From Stenotrophomonas sp. Ste86 (GTDB lineage: Bacteria > Pseudomonadota > Gammaproteobacteria > Xanthomonadales > Xanthomonadaceae): a stretch of DNA of 64,000 bases. The stretch is from positions 217,779-281,778 of the forward strand of contig NZ_JALJRW010000002.1 of the NCBI RefSeq assembly GCF_024519465.1, written 5' to 3'. Numbering within the stretch: position 1 is the stretch's first letter; the number at the start of each line of letters is the position of its first letter. The notes beneath the pieces are model-generated. The model had not been told where the DNA came from and did no database searches. It saw only the letters and a program-made list of their open reading frames with translations. Below, piece after piece: positions 8,685 through 17,757 of this stretch. A program made the translations under genes and the position numbers.

Positions 8685-9463
8685 CAATGGTCCGCCGCGA
8701 GCCGGTAGCCGACCCCGCGCACGCTGGCCGGCACGTTTTCCAGGCCGACGTCATCGAGCTTGCGCCGCAGTTTGCTGACGTGGCTGTCGACGGTACGCTC
8801 CAGCGCCTCGCTTTCGGGCAGGCACTGGTGCATCAGCTCGCTGCGGCTGAAGATCCGTGACGGCGCCAGGGCCATGCAGTGCAGCAGCTTGAACTCGGTC
8901 AGGGTCAGCAGCAGTTCGTGGCTGTAACCCTCACCCTCGACATGCACGCAATGGTGCTCGGCATCGATCAGCAGCGTGCCCACGCGCAGGATGCCGGGCG
9001 GGGCGGCCGGGCGTGCATTCAACGTGCGTCGCAACACGGCGCGGGCGCGCGCGGCCACTTCGGCCGGATTGAACGGCTTGACCACGTAGTCGTCGGCGCC
9101 CATGCGCAGCGCGGTCAGCTTGTCCAGGTCCTGGTCCAGTGCGGTGAGCATGATGACCGGGGTGTCGCCGCGTTGGCGCAGGGTGTTGAGCACCGTCCAG
9201 CCATCCATCCCGGGCATCTGCACGTCCAGCAGGATCAGGTCCGGTCGGGCGCTGCGATGCAGCGCCAGCGCGTGCAGGCCATCCTGGGCGCGCAGCGTGC
9301 GCAGGCCTTCGCGATGCAGGTACGCGGCGATGATGTCGGCGATCTCGGGTTCGTCTTCGACGATCAGGACGAGCCCGTTGAGCGAGCGGTCCCAGTGCGC
9401 GGCGGCGCTGGGTGAATCGGTGGCGTGCATGCGGGGCAGGGCCAGAAGGTGCTTGTTCTCCAT
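8684..9463 (-). CDS. OmpR/BaeR-family response regulator for the adjacent pump
   Basis: 259-residue cytosolic regulator. The receiver domain starts near residue 30 (LVLIVEDEPE), has phospho-acceptor D80 in LILLDVQMPGMDG and the conserved Lys in VVKPF. A winged-helix OmpR domain follows, with LTLTEFKLLH, DSHVSKLRRKL and VRGVGYRL. I chose ATG at 9463 because GGAG lies just upstream and the much longer frame extends antisense into the adaptor gene. About 28 extra N-terminal residues precede the receiver, somewhat long for the family. It is divergent from the adaptor gene across 93 bp, which must hold both promoters. Confidence 0.9.
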   Translation of the reverse strand: MENKHLLALPRMHATDSPSAAAHWDRSLNGLVLIVEDEPEIADIIAAYLHREGLRTLRAQDGLHALALHRSARPDLILLDVQMPGMDGWTVLNTLRQRGDTPVIMLTALDQDLDKLTALRMGADDYVVKPFNPAEVAARARAVLRRTLNARPAAPPGILRVGTLLIDAEHHCVHVEGEGYSHELLLTLTEFKLLHCMALAPSRIFSRSELMHQCLPESEALERTVDSHVSKLRRKLDDVGLENVPASVRGVGYRLAADH

Positions 9464-9556
9464 CGTATCTCCACAGTTCCTCCATCGAAACCCCACGCAG
9501 GCGCTGCAGACTTCGCCATTCATGATTCTGGTCGCGCGTGCGGCCCTGTGCTGCTG

Positions 9557-10711
9557 ATGAAAACCAACAGGATTCAAACCGCTGTATGGGCGGTGCTTGC
9601 GGTCATGCTTGCGGCATGTGCCAGGGAAACGGTGGCGCCGGTGGCGGCGCCGGAGGTGAGCGTGGTGTCGCTTTCGTCTGCGACGGTGCAGCGCGACGAT
9701 GAACTGCCGGGACGTGTGGCGGCGGTGCGTACGGCGCAGATCCGCGCGCAGGTGGGCGGGATCGTGCAGCGGCGGCTGTTCGCGCAGGGAGCGGAGGTGC
9801 AGGCCGGTACGCCGCTGTTCCAGATCGACCCGGCCGCCTTCCGTGCGGAGGTGGACAGTGCGCGGGCGTTGCTGCAACGCAGTGAGGCGGCGTTGGCGCG
9901 GACGCGGGTGCAGTCGGAGCGGTTGGGTTCGCTGGCGGCGGCGCAGGCGGTGAGCCAGCAGGCGCGCGATGACGCGCATGCCGAGCACCAACAGGCAGTG
10001 GCGGACGTGGCACAGGCGCGTGCGACGCTGGCGCGGCGGCAGCTGGATCTGCGCTATGCCACGGTGGAGTCGCCTATCGCCGGGCGTATCGATCAGGCGC
10101 TGGTGACCGAAGGGGCGCTGGTGACCGCGAGCGATGCGACGCCGATGGCGGTGGTGCAGCAGTTGGACCAGGTGTACGTGGATGTGCGCCAACCGGCGTC
10201 GATGCTGGAGGGTATCCAGCGTGCGGTGGTGGCCGGTCAGCTGGATGCGGCGAAGGGCTTGCCGGTGACATTGCTGGGGTCGGGCGGGACGCCGTATGCG
10301 GAGCAGGGCCGGATGCTGTTTTCGGGGATCAATGTGGACGCGGAGACCGGCGATATCGTGTTGCGGATCGTGGTGGACAACCCGGCGCGGCGGTTGTTGC
10401 CGGGGATGTTCGTGCGGGCGCGGGTGCCGCGCGGGATACAGGTGGGTGCGTTGTTGGTGCCGCAGCAGTCAGTGCTGCGCAGTACGGGCGGGCAGTCGTA
10501 TGCATGGGTGGTGGATAAGGAGGCCAAGGCGGTGATCCGGACGATCGAGGTGGATGGTCTGGTGGACCGGCAGTACGTGGTGAGCCACGGGCTGCAGGCG
10601 GGCGAGCGGGTAGTGGTGGAGGGGCAGGAGCGGTTGCAGGAAGGGATGGCGGTGACGGCCCGGCCCTGGCAGCCGGCTGCTGCTGGTGTGAAGGCGAAAA
10701 GCGAAAGCTGA
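9557..10711 (+). CDS. RND efflux periplasmic adaptor lipoprotein (SmeY/SmeA-like)
   Basis: 384-residue membrane fusion protein linking an inner-membrane RND pump to an outer-membrane channel. The N-terminus is a lipoprotein signal with lipobox LAAC. Then come the lipoyl half-motifs (AQIRAQVGGIVQRR, and ATVESPIAGRIDQALV on the return strand), a helical hairpin between them rich in Ala/Arg/Gln, and a beta-barrel region (RLLPGMFVRARVP). No good ribosome site precedes the ATG at 9557, but it is where the lipoprotein signal begins. The pump gene starts 648 bp downstream, an unusually long gap for such a pair. No outer-membrane channel gene follows, which fits SmeYZ better than SmeABC. Confidence 0.9.
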   Translation: MKTNRIQTAVWAVLAVMLAACARETVAPVAAPEVSVVSLSSATVQRDDELPGRVAAVRTAQIRAQVGGIVQRRLFAQGAEVQAGTPLFQIDPAAFRAEVDSARALLQRSEAALARTRVQSERLGSLAAAQAVSQQARDDAHAEHQQAVADVAQARATLARRQLDLRYATVESPIAGRIDQALVTEGALVTASDATPMAVVQQLDQVYVDVRQPASMLEGIQRAVVAGQLDAAKGLPVTLLGSGGTPYAEQGRMLFSGINVDAETGDIVLRIVVDNPARRLLPGMFVRARVPRGIQVGALLVPQQSVLRSTGGQSYAWVVDKEAKAVIRTIEVDGLVDRQYVVSHGLQAGERVVVEGQERLQEGMAVTARPWQPAAAGVKAKSES

Positions 10712-10751
10712 AAGGCCAGAGCTGCCTTCAGAACCTGCTCTGTGGCTGGGC

Positions 10752-10849
10752 CGGGGCGGGTAGGTTCACGGGACACGCCGCAAGTACGTCCGTGTAGGCT
10801 CCGTCGCGCCATCCATGGCGCTCAGGGTCCCGTGAACCCACCCACCCCG
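10752..10849 (+). repeat. Large inverted-repeat module, copy 1
   Basis: Arms of 23 bp at 10752-10774 and 10827-10849 match at 21 of 23 positions when one is reverse complemented. Inside is a perfect 7-bp hairpin (GCGCCAT-CC-ATGGCGC, 10806-10821). The internal sequence GCAAGTACGTCC is shared with the copy at 49258-49364. A third, opposite-facing copy lies at 11032-11207. The conserved inside with arms of variable sequence that still pair suggests that structure is selected. Confidence 0.85.
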
Positions 10850-11031
10850 ACCCTCGACAGTGGGCTGGTGGCCTTGGGCGAGCAACAAGCGACGCAACGT
10901 CCGTATGTCCTTTGCGTCGCTGCGCGGCTGTAGCAGGGCGGGCTTCGGGCTGAGCGCAAAGGCTTGGGATAAAGCTCGCTGACGCGCTGGTCGCTTCGCT
11001 CTCCTGTGCGCACCGAAATGTGTCAGGGGCT
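10850..11031. other. Spacer between two inverted-repeat modules
   Basis: This stretch has no convincing gene. It contains a short run with GCTCGCTGACGCGC and CGCTTCGCTCTCCTGTGCG, a style of sequence that also trails the module copy near 49365-49440. Open frames on both strands lack ribosome sites and conserved motifs. It is probably part of the same inserted or expanded repeat DNA as the flanking modules. Confidence 0.5.
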
Positions 11032-11207
11032 GGTGGGGGTGGGTTGGCGGGACCCTGAGCCGCATGGATGCGGCGACGGAGCTTACATGGGTGAGGGCGC
11101 ATTGCTTGCGAGGCATTGCCTCGCATGCGACCGAACGCCCAGCCGCCAGCGGCTGGGCCGTGCCGCGGAGCGGGACTTGCAGCGTGTCCCGCAACCCCAC
11201 CCGCACC
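11032..11207 (-). repeat. Large inverted-repeat module, copy 2 (reversed, with insertion)
   Basis: Outer arms at 11032-11053 and 11186-11207 pair at 19 of 22 positions. The order GGGACCCTGAG, small hairpin (CCGCAT-GG-ATGCGG, 11060-11073), GACGGAGCTTACA, and then CTTGCAGCGTGTCCC is the reverse complement of copy 1. About 80 bp is inserted in the middle, carrying two more perfect hairpins (11107-11125, 8-bp stem; 11137-11158, 10-bp stem). Together these could form a branched structure. Confidence 0.8.
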
Positions 11208-11359
11208 TGCCCAGCCCGGTGCAGGCGCGGACAGTAGCTCTTGCTCTTGCATCGCAGTGGCTTGAGCAATCCCGCAGTACGACGAAGAACCTTTTTTGTG
11301 GATGACGATGCCACTGCACCGGCTGCTTTCGCGGCGGTGCGCCGGCGAGAGGAAGTTGC

Positions 11360-14300
11360 ATGCCGCAGTTTTTCATTGAGCGCCCGGTGTTTGCGTGGGT
11401 GCTGGCAATTTTCGTGGTGCTGGCCGGAGCGCTGGCCATTCCGCGCCTGGCGATCGAGCGCTATCCCAGCGTTGCGCCGCCCAGCATCAGCATCTATGCC
11501 AGCTATCCCGGCGCGTCGGCGCAGACCATGAACGATGCCGTGGTCGGGCTGATCGAGCGCGAGCTGTCCGGGGTCAAGCACCTGCTGTATTTCTCCTCGT
11601 CCACCGACACCTCGGGCGAGGCCTCCATTACCGCTACCTTCCGCCCGGGCACCGATCCGGAGCTGGCCCAGGTGGACGTACAGAACCGCATCAAGGCGAT
11701 CGAATCGCGGCTGCCGCAGGCGGTGCGCCAGAACGGGCTTGGCGTGGAGGCCGCCGATTCGGGCTTCCTGATGCTGGTCGGGCTGCGCTCCACCGATGGC
11801 CGCCTGGACGAAGTGGCCCTGAGCGACTACATGGCGCGCAACATCGTCGAAGAACTGCGGCGCATCGACGGCGTGGGTCGCGTGCAGCTGTTCGGTGCCG
11901 AACGCGCCATGCGGATCTGGGTCGACCCGGCCCAGCTGGTGGCCTACCGCCTCACCCTGGGCGACCTGACCACCGCGATCAGCGAACAGAACGCGCAGAT
12001 CGCCCCCGGCCGGGTCGGCGATTCGCCGGCGCTGCCGGGCCAGCGGGTCACCATTCCCCTCACCGTGGAGGGCCAGCTGAGTACGCCGGAGGCGTTCGCG
12101 GCCATCGTGCTGCGCGCCAATCCGGACGGCTCCCGGGTGGTCATCGGTGATGTGGCCCGGGTCGAGCTGGGCGCGGAAAACTATGCGTGGTCCACACGCG
12201 AAAACGGCGCGCCGGCAACCGCCGCGGCCATCCAGTTGTCGCCCGGCGCCAACGCAGTGAAGGTGGCCGGCGCGGTGCGCGCGCGCATGGCCGAACTCGC
12301 GCCGACCCTGCCGGTGGGCATGGAGTCCACGGTGCCGTTCGACACCGCGCCATTCGTGGCGATCTCGATCCAGAAAGTGCTGATTACCCTCGTCGAGGCG
12401 ATGGTGCTGGTGTTTGCGGTGATGTACCTGTTCCTGCAGAACATCCGCTACACACTCATCCCGGCCATCGTGGCGCCGATCGCGCTGCTGGGCACCTTCG
12501 CGGTGATGCTGGCGGCGGGCTTCTCGATCAACGTGCTGACCATGTTCGGCATGGTGCTGGCGATTGGCATCATCGTCGACGATGCCATCGTGGTGGTGGA
12601 AGGCGTCGAGCGGATCATGGCCGAAGAAGGCCTGCCACCCCGCGAGGCCACCGCCAAGGCGATGAAGGAGCTCACCGGTGCGGTGGTCGGCATCACCCTG
12701 GTGCTGACCGCCGTGTTCATTCCCATGGCGCTCGCCGATGGTTCGGTGGGCGCGATCTACCGGCAGTTCAGCCTGGCCATGGCGGTATCGATCCTGTTCT
12801 CGGCGCTGCTCGCGCTGACCCTTACCCCCGCGCTGTGTGCCACGCTGCTCAAACCGAGCACGCGCGGCCACCATGGGCGAGGCGGCTTCTTCGGTGCGTT
12901 CAATCGCGGCATGGCGCGCATGACCGACGGCTACCAGGGGCGGGTAGTGCGCATCCTGCAGCGCGGTGGGCGCAGCATGGCCGTGTTCGCCGCCCTCGTG
13001 GTGGCGTTGGGGATGGGTCTGCACCTGCTGCCCGGCGCGTTCCTGCCCGAAGAGGACCAGGGCTACTTCATGACCTCCATCCAGCTGCCGGCCGATGCCA
13101 CCGCCGAGCGCACCCTGGAGGTGATGCAACGCTACGAGGCGCACCTCGCCGCACGCCCGGGCATCGCCTCCAACCAGGCGATCATGGGCTACAGCTTCGC
13201 GGGGTCCGGGCCGAACGCGGCGATGGCCTACACCATGCTCACCGAGTGGGACGCGCGCGCCGGTGCCACCGTGGCCGACGAGGTGGAACGTGCGCAGCAG
13301 GCCATGGCCGCCGCGCCGGAAGGCCAGGTGATCGTGGTGACCCCGCCGGCCATCGACAGCCTGGGCACCTCGTCCGGGTTCGACCTGCGCCTTCAGGCCC
13401 GTAGCGGCCAGAGCCCGGCGCAGCTTCAGGCGGCACAACAGCAGCTGCTGGCGCTGGCCGCCGCCAGCCCGCGGCTGCGCGACGTGCATGCCGAAGGCCT
13501 GCCAGCGGGCAGCACCGTGCGGTTGGAGATCGACCGACACAAGGCGCAGGCCATGGGCGTGGGCTTCAGTGCGATCAGTGACACGCTGTCGGCGGCGATG
13601 GGCTCGCAGTACGTCAACGATTTCCCCAATGCAGGCCGCCTGCAACAGGTGATCGTGCAGGCAGACGCACCGCACCGCATGCAGGTGGATGACGTGCTCA
13701 AGCTGCATGTGCGCAATGCCAATGGCGGCATGGTGGCGTTGGCCGAGCTGGTCACCCCGGTGTGGTCGCAGACGCCCTTGCAGCTGGAGCGCTACCAGGG
13801 CTTCCCGTCGCTGAGCCTGTCCGGCAATGCGGCAGCGGGCGCGTCCAGCGGCCAGGCCATGGCCGAGATGGAGCGGCTGGCGCGGCAGTTGCCGGCCGGC
13901 TTCGCACTGGCCTGGACCGGGCAGTCGCTGCAGGAGCGCGCCTCCGGTGCGCAGGCGCCGTGGCTGATGCTGCTGTCGATGCTGGTGGTGTTCCTGGTGC
14001 TGGCCGCGCTGTATGAAAGCTGGTCGATCCCGGCGGCAGTGCTGCTGGTGGTGCCGCTGGGCCTGCTGGGCGCGGTGGCGGCCGTGCTGTTGCGCGGGTT
14101 GCCCAACGATGTGTTCTTCAAGGTCGGAATGATCACCGTGATCGGGCTGTCGGCCAAGAACGCGATCCTGATCGTGGAGTTTGCGCGCCAGCTGCAGTTG
14201 CAGGGGCATGGCCTGGTTGACGCGGCGATCGAGGCGGCACGGCTGCGGCTGCGCCCGATCCTGATGACGTCGCTGGCGTTCGCGCTTGGCGTGGTGCCGT

Positions 14301-14473
14301 TGATGCTGGCCACCGGCGCGTCGGCTGAAACCCAGCATGCGATCGGCACCGGGGTATTCGGCGGGATGCTGACCGCCACCGTGCTGGCGGTGTTCTTCGT
14401 GCCGCTGTTCTACGTACTGGTGCAGGGCGCACGCCGCTGGCGCTGGCCATGGCGGCAAGGCCGGGAGGAATGA
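11360..14473 (+). CDS. RND multidrug efflux pump, HAE1 family (SmeZ/SmeB-like)
   Basis: 1037-residue inner-membrane proton/drug antiporter, normal length for the AcrB/MexB group. It begins MPQFFIERPVFAWV, the usual family N-terminus. The proton-relay residues are present: the paired Asp of helix 4 in GIIVDDAIVVVEG and the helix 10 Lys in GLSAKNAILIVEF. Two large periplasmic loops and a second-half repeat are complete. GAGAGGAAG sits about five bases before the ATG, so translation does not need the distant adaptor gene. Substrates cannot be read from sequence; SmeYZ homologues export aminoglycosides, among others. With no channel gene nearby, it must borrow a TolC-type protein from elsewhere. 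Confidence 0.94.
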   Translation: MPQFFIERPVFAWVLAIFVVLAGALAIPRLAIERYPSVAPPSISIYASYPGASAQTMNDAVVGLIERELSGVKHLLYFSSSTDTSGEASITATFRPGTDPELAQVDVQNRIKAIESRLPQAVRQNGLGVEAADSGFLMLVGLRSTDGRLDEVALSDYMARNIVEELRRIDGVGRVQLFGAERAMRIWVDPAQLVAYRLTLGDLTTAISEQNAQIAPGRVGDSPALPGQRVTIPLTVEGQLSTPEAFAAIVLRANPDGSRVVIGDVARVELGAENYAWSTRENGAPATAAAIQLSPGANAVKVAGAVRARMAELAPTLPVGMESTVPFDTAPFVAISIQKVLITLVEAMVLVFAVMYLFLQNIRYTLIPAIVAPIALLGTFAVMLAAGFSINVLTMFGMVLAIGIIVDDAIVVVEGVERIMAEEGLPPREATAKAMKELTGAVVGITLVLTAVFIPMALADGSVGAIYRQFSLAMAVSILFSALLALTLTPALCATLLKPSTRGHHGRGGFFGAFNRGMARMTDGYQGRVVRILQRGGRSMAVFAALVVALGMGLHLLPGAFLPEEDQGYFMTSIQLPADATAERTLEVMQRYEAHLAARPGIASNQAIMGYSFAGSGPNAAMAYTMLTEWDARAGATVADEVERAQQAMAAAPEGQVIVVTPPAIDSLGTSSGFDLRLQARSGQSPAQLQAAQQQLLALAAASPRLRDVHAEGLPAGSTVRLEIDRHKAQAMGVGFSAISDTLSAAMGSQYVNDFPNAGRLQQVIVQADAPHRMQVDDVLKLHVRNANGGMVALAELVTPVWSQTPLQLERYQGFPSLSLSGNAAAGASSGQAMAEMERLARQLPAGFALAWTGQSLQERASGAQAPWLMLLSMLVVFLVLAALYESWSIPAAVLLVVPLGLLGAVAAVLLRGLPNDVFFKVGMITVIGLSAKNAILIVEFARQLQLQGHGLVDAAIEAARLRLRPILMTSLAFALGVVPLMLATGASAETQHAIGTGVFGGMLTATVLAVFFVPLFYVLVQGARRWRWPWRQGREE

Positions 14474-14474
14474 G

Positions 14475-14864
14475 ATGAGTACCACCGTGATTGATACCAC
14501 CATCGCCACGGCCGAGGCACAGGTGCTGCAGCTGCTGTTGGCGCAGGACGTGGACGCACTGCAGGCCTGGCTGTCGCCCTCGTTGTTCTTCAGTGACGGG
14601 GCAGGGCAGTGGCTGGGCGCCCATCCCTGCCTCACGGGGTGGTCAACCGGGCAGCTGCGGATCACCGCGCTCGAGCAGGCCGCAGTGGAGTCACTGGTGT
14701 GCGGGCAGCTGACCCTGGTATCCAGCGACGTGCGGCTGCGGTATGCCGACGCGGCCGGCGAACACGCGCGCGCGCTGCGCCTGCTGCGGGTGTGGGCAAG
14801 TGCATCGAACGCCGCCGGCGTGCACCTGCTGTCGATCGCACTGCTGCCGCCGCGCGCGGTCTGA
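14475..14864 (+). CDS. Small protein, possible NTF2-like (DUF4440/SnoaL-type) fold
   Basis: 129-residue soluble protein with no signal peptide. The pattern of an N-terminal helix with LLAQDVDALQAWLSPSLFFSDGAG, then alternating strands ending in a long C-terminal beta segment, resembles small NTF2-like proteins, but I see no decisive motif. It starts one base after the pump stop, and the GGAGG inside the pump's last codons serves as its ribosome site, so it belongs to the same transcript. A small-molecule binding or accessory role in the efflux operon is only a guess. Confidence 0.7.
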   Translation: MSTTVIDTTIATAEAQVLQLLLAQDVDALQAWLSPSLFFSDGAGQWLGAHPCLTGWSTGQLRITALEQAAVESLVCGQLTLVSSDVRLRYADAAGEHARALRLLRVWASASNAAGVHLLSIALLPPRAV

Positions 14865-14903
14865 ACCGATGCCGCAGCCCGTGGAGTCAGGGCTGCTTCA
14901 CCT

Positions 14904-14921
14904 CCCGCAGCAGCCTGCGGG
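14904..14921 (+). terminator. Hairpin without T-tract
   Basis: Perfect 7-bp stem CCCGCAG/CTGCGGG with a 4-nt loop lies 40 bp after the last gene of the pump operon and 43 bp before the lipoprotein gene. No T-run follows, so it may be a mere fold or a weak pause site. Confidence 0.3.
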
Positions 14922-14963
14922 CTAGGATGTTTGGCTGATCGCAACAACCGCAAGGAGTCCAAC

Positions 14964-15698
14964 ATGCGTGCATCCCCATGGCTTTTGAGCCTGGCCATCG
15001 CGGCCGGACTGAGTGCCTGCCAGCCCGCGCAGCAGGGCGACGGCGCCGCGTCGGCAGGCGCTGCAAGCGAAGCACCGCCACCGCCGGCCGCCGCGACCAC
15101 CGATGAGCGCAGCTATGCTTTCCAGTGCGGCGATGTGGCCGTGCACGCGACCTATCGCGGCCAGGATTCGGCCACGGTGGTGGTGGGCGAGCGGACCTAT
15201 GCGATGTCTTCGGAGGTCGCCGCCTCCGGTGCCAAATACGGCGACGGGCAGGGCAACACGTTCTGGACCAAGGGCACCACCGAAGGCACGCTCAGCCTGA
15301 AGGGTGAGGCCGATCGCATCTGCACCGGCTCGGGCGAAGAAGGCGCGGCAGCGCCCGCGCCCGCCGCTGGAAGCACGGCCCATGCGGGCTTCCGCGCGAC
15401 CGGCAACGAGCCCGGCTGGGTAGCCGAAGTCCCCGCGGGTGCAACGCCAAGCCTGCGCGTGGAAACCGACTACGGGCAGCGCACCTTCGAGATCCCCACC
15501 CCGACCCAAGGCAAGGATGGCTGGTCTGGCAAGGCCGCCGATGGCACCGATATCAAGCTGACCTTCCAGCGCACGGTCTGCCAGGACGACATGAGCGGGC
15601 AGACGTTCGGGACCACGGCGATGCTGACCGTGGGCGCGCGGCAGTACCACGGCTGTGGGGATTTCGCCGGCGCGCCTGCGCTGGCGGCCAAGCCGTAA
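14964..15698 (+). CDS. Lipoprotein with MliC-like lysozyme-inhibitor domain and COG3650-like domain
   Basis: 244-residue lipoprotein. The signal peptide ends in lipobox LSAC at about residue 21, and a Pro/Ala linker follows. The first domain (YAFQCGDVAVHATYRG to GEADRICTGSG, about residues 50-125) has the paired Cys and strand pattern of MliC/PliC inhibitors of C-type lysozyme. The second, from FRATGNEPGWVAEV to the C-terminal region, resembles the COG3650 domain of small envelope proteins. GGAG precedes the ATG at 14964. It probably sits in the outer membrane and may protect peptidoglycan from host or predator lysozyme; this is inferred from domain similarity. Confidence 0.8.
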   Translation: MRASPWLLSLAIAAGLSACQPAQQGDGAASAGAASEAPPPPAAATTDERSYAFQCGDVAVHATYRGQDSATVVVGERTYAMSSEVAASGAKYGDGQGNTFWTKGTTEGTLSLKGEADRICTGSGEEGAAAPAPAAGSTAHAGFRATGNEPGWVAEVPAGATPSLRVETDYGQRTFEIPTPTQGKDGWSGKAADGTDIKLTFQRTVCQDDMSGQTFGTTAMLTVGARQYHGCGDFAGAPALAAKP

Positions 15699-15710
15699 CC
15701 GCTGGGCGGG

Positions 15711-16289
15711 TCAGCGCACGTCCTGCGGGCGGCAGTGATCCGGCGCGACGTCGGTGAACAGGTCGTAGCGGTTGCCCACGCCGATCAACGCCTCGCGCAG
15801 GGCGCAATCCGCATGGTGACGTTCGTACAGATCGGCGAAGATCCGTTCGCGGCCCTGGCAATAGCGTTTGTCGGCGGCCTCAAGCTCGACGCGACGTTCT
15901 TGGTCGTAGGCTTCTTCACCCGCGAAATGCTGGCAGGTGTTTTCGCGCTCAAGAAACGCGCGGACATCGGCGGGCATCGCGCAGTAGATGCGGATGTCGT
16001 CCACATCACCGATGTCGTTGGATACCTCGCAGCCAGCGTTGGCGCGCGCGCGCTCGAGCTCGTCCAGATCCGGCATGCCGATGTTGGCGTCGGCCTCGAT
16101 CAGCGGGTTTTCCGTCGCCGGCGATTGGGCCGGGATTTCCGGTGCGGCGACGGCCTCCTTGCCGACCGCGGGCGAGGCGGCATCCACCCCGTCCACAGTG
16201 CCGTCCGCTGCCCGCGGCGAACACGCCGCGAGCAGGGACAGGCAAGCCAGCAGGGCGATGCACTTAGTCGGCACGGCCGGCGAATTCAC
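15711..16289 (-). CDS. Hypothetical lipoprotein
   Basis: 192-residue protein not recognised beyond its lipoprotein signal (CLSLLAAC). The mature part has an acidic, Ala/Pro-rich N-terminal stretch and a Cys-containing helical C-terminal half (six Cys after the lipobox, in spacings that could form disulfides). The start is uncertain: GTG at 16289 gives a 26-residue signal, GTG at 16274 a shorter one of the usual shape; both overlap or abut the end of yeiP. It follows yeiP on the same strand and converges with the MliC-type lipoprotein gene. Confidence 0.7.
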   Translation of the reverse strand: MNSPAVPTKCIALLACLSLLAACSPRAADGTVDGVDAASPAVGKEAVAAPEIPAQSPATENPLIEADANIGMPDLDELERARANAGCEVSNDIGDVDDIRIYCAMPADVRAFLERENTCQHFAGEEAYDQERRVELEAADKRYCQGRERIFADLYERHHADCALREALIGVGNRYDLFTDVAPDHCRPQDVR

Positions 16290-16830
16290 CGGTGGCGGTG
16301 TTGACCAGCACGCGTTCGCCGTTGGCGATGTACTCCGGCACCATGATCTCGATCCCGGTGCTGAGCTTGGCCGGCTTCGGACGCTTGGTGGCGGTGCCCC
16401 CCTTCATTTCCGGCGGGGTCTCGACCACTTCCAGCACCACACTGGTCGGCAGCTGCACGCCCACCGGGGTTTCGTCGATCACCTGCACGTAGATACCCGT
16501 CAGGCCGTCGGTGATGTAGCCGGCGTCATCGCCCAGCACGTCGGCATCGACCATGTACGGGGTGTAGTCCTCGTCGTCCAGGAATACGAACGCATCGCCG
16601 TCCTTGTAGGAATAGGTGGACTGGCGGCGCAGCAGCTCGACTTCCGGCAGGTTGTCGTCGGCGTCGAAGCTGGCATCGAGCTTGTTGCCGCCCGGCACGC
16701 TATACATGATGAAGCGGAAGCGGACATTGCCGCCGCGGCCCTGCGGCGAGCTGCGTTCGATGTCGCGGATCTGGTAGACGCCGTTGTTGTACTCGACGAC
16801 GTTGCCTTTCTTGATGTCGTTGGCTTTCAT
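16264..16830 (-). CDS. yeiP: Elongation factor P-like protein YeiP (EfpL)
   Basis: 188-residue three-domain translation factor of the EF-P family; it binds the ribosome near the P site and relieves stalling. N-terminal KOW-like domain ([20 protein letters not shown]), then OB domains, ending in GRAD as E. coli YeiP does. At the tip of the domain I loop, where EF-P has a modified Lys, this protein has Arg in SSPQGRGGN, the mark of the YeiP/EfpL branch. The ATG at 16830 is the family start. The next gene overlaps its stop. Confidence 0.93.
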   Translation of the reverse strand: MKANDIKKGNVVEYNNGVYQIRDIERSSPQGRGGNVRFRFIMYSVPGGNKLDASFDADDNLPEVELLRRQSTYSYKDGDAFVFLDDEDYTPYMVDADVLGDDAGYITDGLTGIYVQVIDETPVGVQLPTSVVLEVVETPPEMKGGTATKRPKPAKLSTGIEIMVPEYIANGERVLVNTATGEFAGRAD

Positions 16831-16908
16831 GGACTGAAGGTCGGTTCGTGGGAGGTGGCGGGCACCATGCCGGGTGCCCTGCGGTGTCCGCCGCTACGGC
16901 GGACGTGC

Positions 16909-17679
16909 TTACTTGGGTGCCAGGCGCACCGCACCGTCCAGGCGGATGGTCTCGCCGTTGAGGTAGGTGTTGCCGAGGATATGGCCGACCAGGCCGGCGA
17001 AGTCGTCCGGCTTGCCCAGGCGCGGCGGGAACGGGATCGACGCGGCCAGTGATTCCTGCACGGCCGGCGGCATGCCATCGACCATCGGGGTCCAGAAGAT
17101 GCCCGGGGCGATGGTCATCACGCGGATGCCGAAGCGCGACAGTTCGCGTGCCATCGGCAGGGTCATACTGACCACGCCGCCCTTGGACGCGGCATAGGCG
17201 GCCTGGCCGATCTGGCCTTCGTAGGCGGCGACGCTGGCGGTGTTGATGATCACCCCGCGCTCGCCGTCGTCGCCGGGCGTGTTGTGCTGCATGCGGTTGG
17301 CGGCGGCCTTGGCGACGTTGAAGCTGCCAACCAGGTTGACCATCACCGTGTTCTGGAAGCTGGCCAGTGGCATCGGGGCCTCTTTGCCCAGCACGCGCCC
17401 GGCGCCGAGGATGCCGGCGCAGCTGATCGCCGCATTGAGGCCGCCGAGGAAGTCGTGCGCGGCATCGATCTGCGCCGCCACGGCCGCTTCATCGCTCACA
17501 TTGGTGGTGAAATAGCGGGCGTTGGCCTCGCCCAGTTCGGCCACGGCGGCCGCGCCCTTGTCGTCGTTGAGGTCGAACAGGGCGACTTTGGCGCCGTGTG
17601 CCACCAGGTACTGGGCCACGGACAGGCCCAGGCCGGAGACGCCGCCGGTGATGACGGCGCGGACAGAAGACAGCTGCAT
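16909..17679 (-). CDS. SDR oxidoreductase, probable 3-hydroxyacyl-CoA dehydrogenase type II (HSD10-like)
   Basis: 256-residue classical short-chain dehydrogenase with NAD motif TGGVSGLGLSV near the N-terminus, catalytic Ser in IINTASVAAYEGQ and catalytic YAASKGG. Overall sequence (APGIFWTPM, the GETIRLDGAVRLAPK end) resembles the HSD17B10 group, which oxidises 3-hydroxyacyl-CoA and 2-methyl-3-hydroxybutyryl-CoA in branched-chain or fatty acid breakdown. ATG at 17679 fits the family length; a start at 17700 would add seven residues. It lies 78 bp after the PAS-GGDEF-EAL gene on the same strand, downstream of leucine-catabolic genes, consistent with an acyl-CoA role. Confidence 0.87.
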   Translation of the reverse strand: MQLSSVRAVITGGVSGLGLSVAQYLVAHGAKVALFDLNDDKGAAAVAELGEANARYFTTNVSDEAAVAAQIDAAHDFLGGLNAAISCAGILGAGRVLGKEAPMPLASFQNTVMVNLVGSFNVAKAAANRMQHNTPGDDGERGVIINTASVAAYEGQIGQAAYAASKGGVVSMTLPMARELSRFGIRVMTIAPGIFWTPMVDGMPPAVQESLAASIPFPPRLGKPDDFAGLVGHILGNTYLNGETIRLDGAVRLAPK

Positions 17680-17757
17680 TGCGTGTTTCCGCTGGTTCAA
17701 GAACCGCCGATTCTAGCGGAAGCCGGCGCTGTCGCCGTTGTGCGCTGCGCGCGGCGC

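Noticed and set aside
9557..14473. Assigning the pump as SmeABC
   Set aside because: No outer-membrane channel gene follows the pump; SmeYZ or another two-gene system fits better, but the name cannot be fixed without alignment.
10766..15100. 1444-residue open frame antisense to the pump gene
   Set aside because: High GC content leaves few stops. The frame has His/Arg/Gln-rich composition, no motifs or ribosome site, and is the shadow of the RND gene, whose own frame shows full family conservation.
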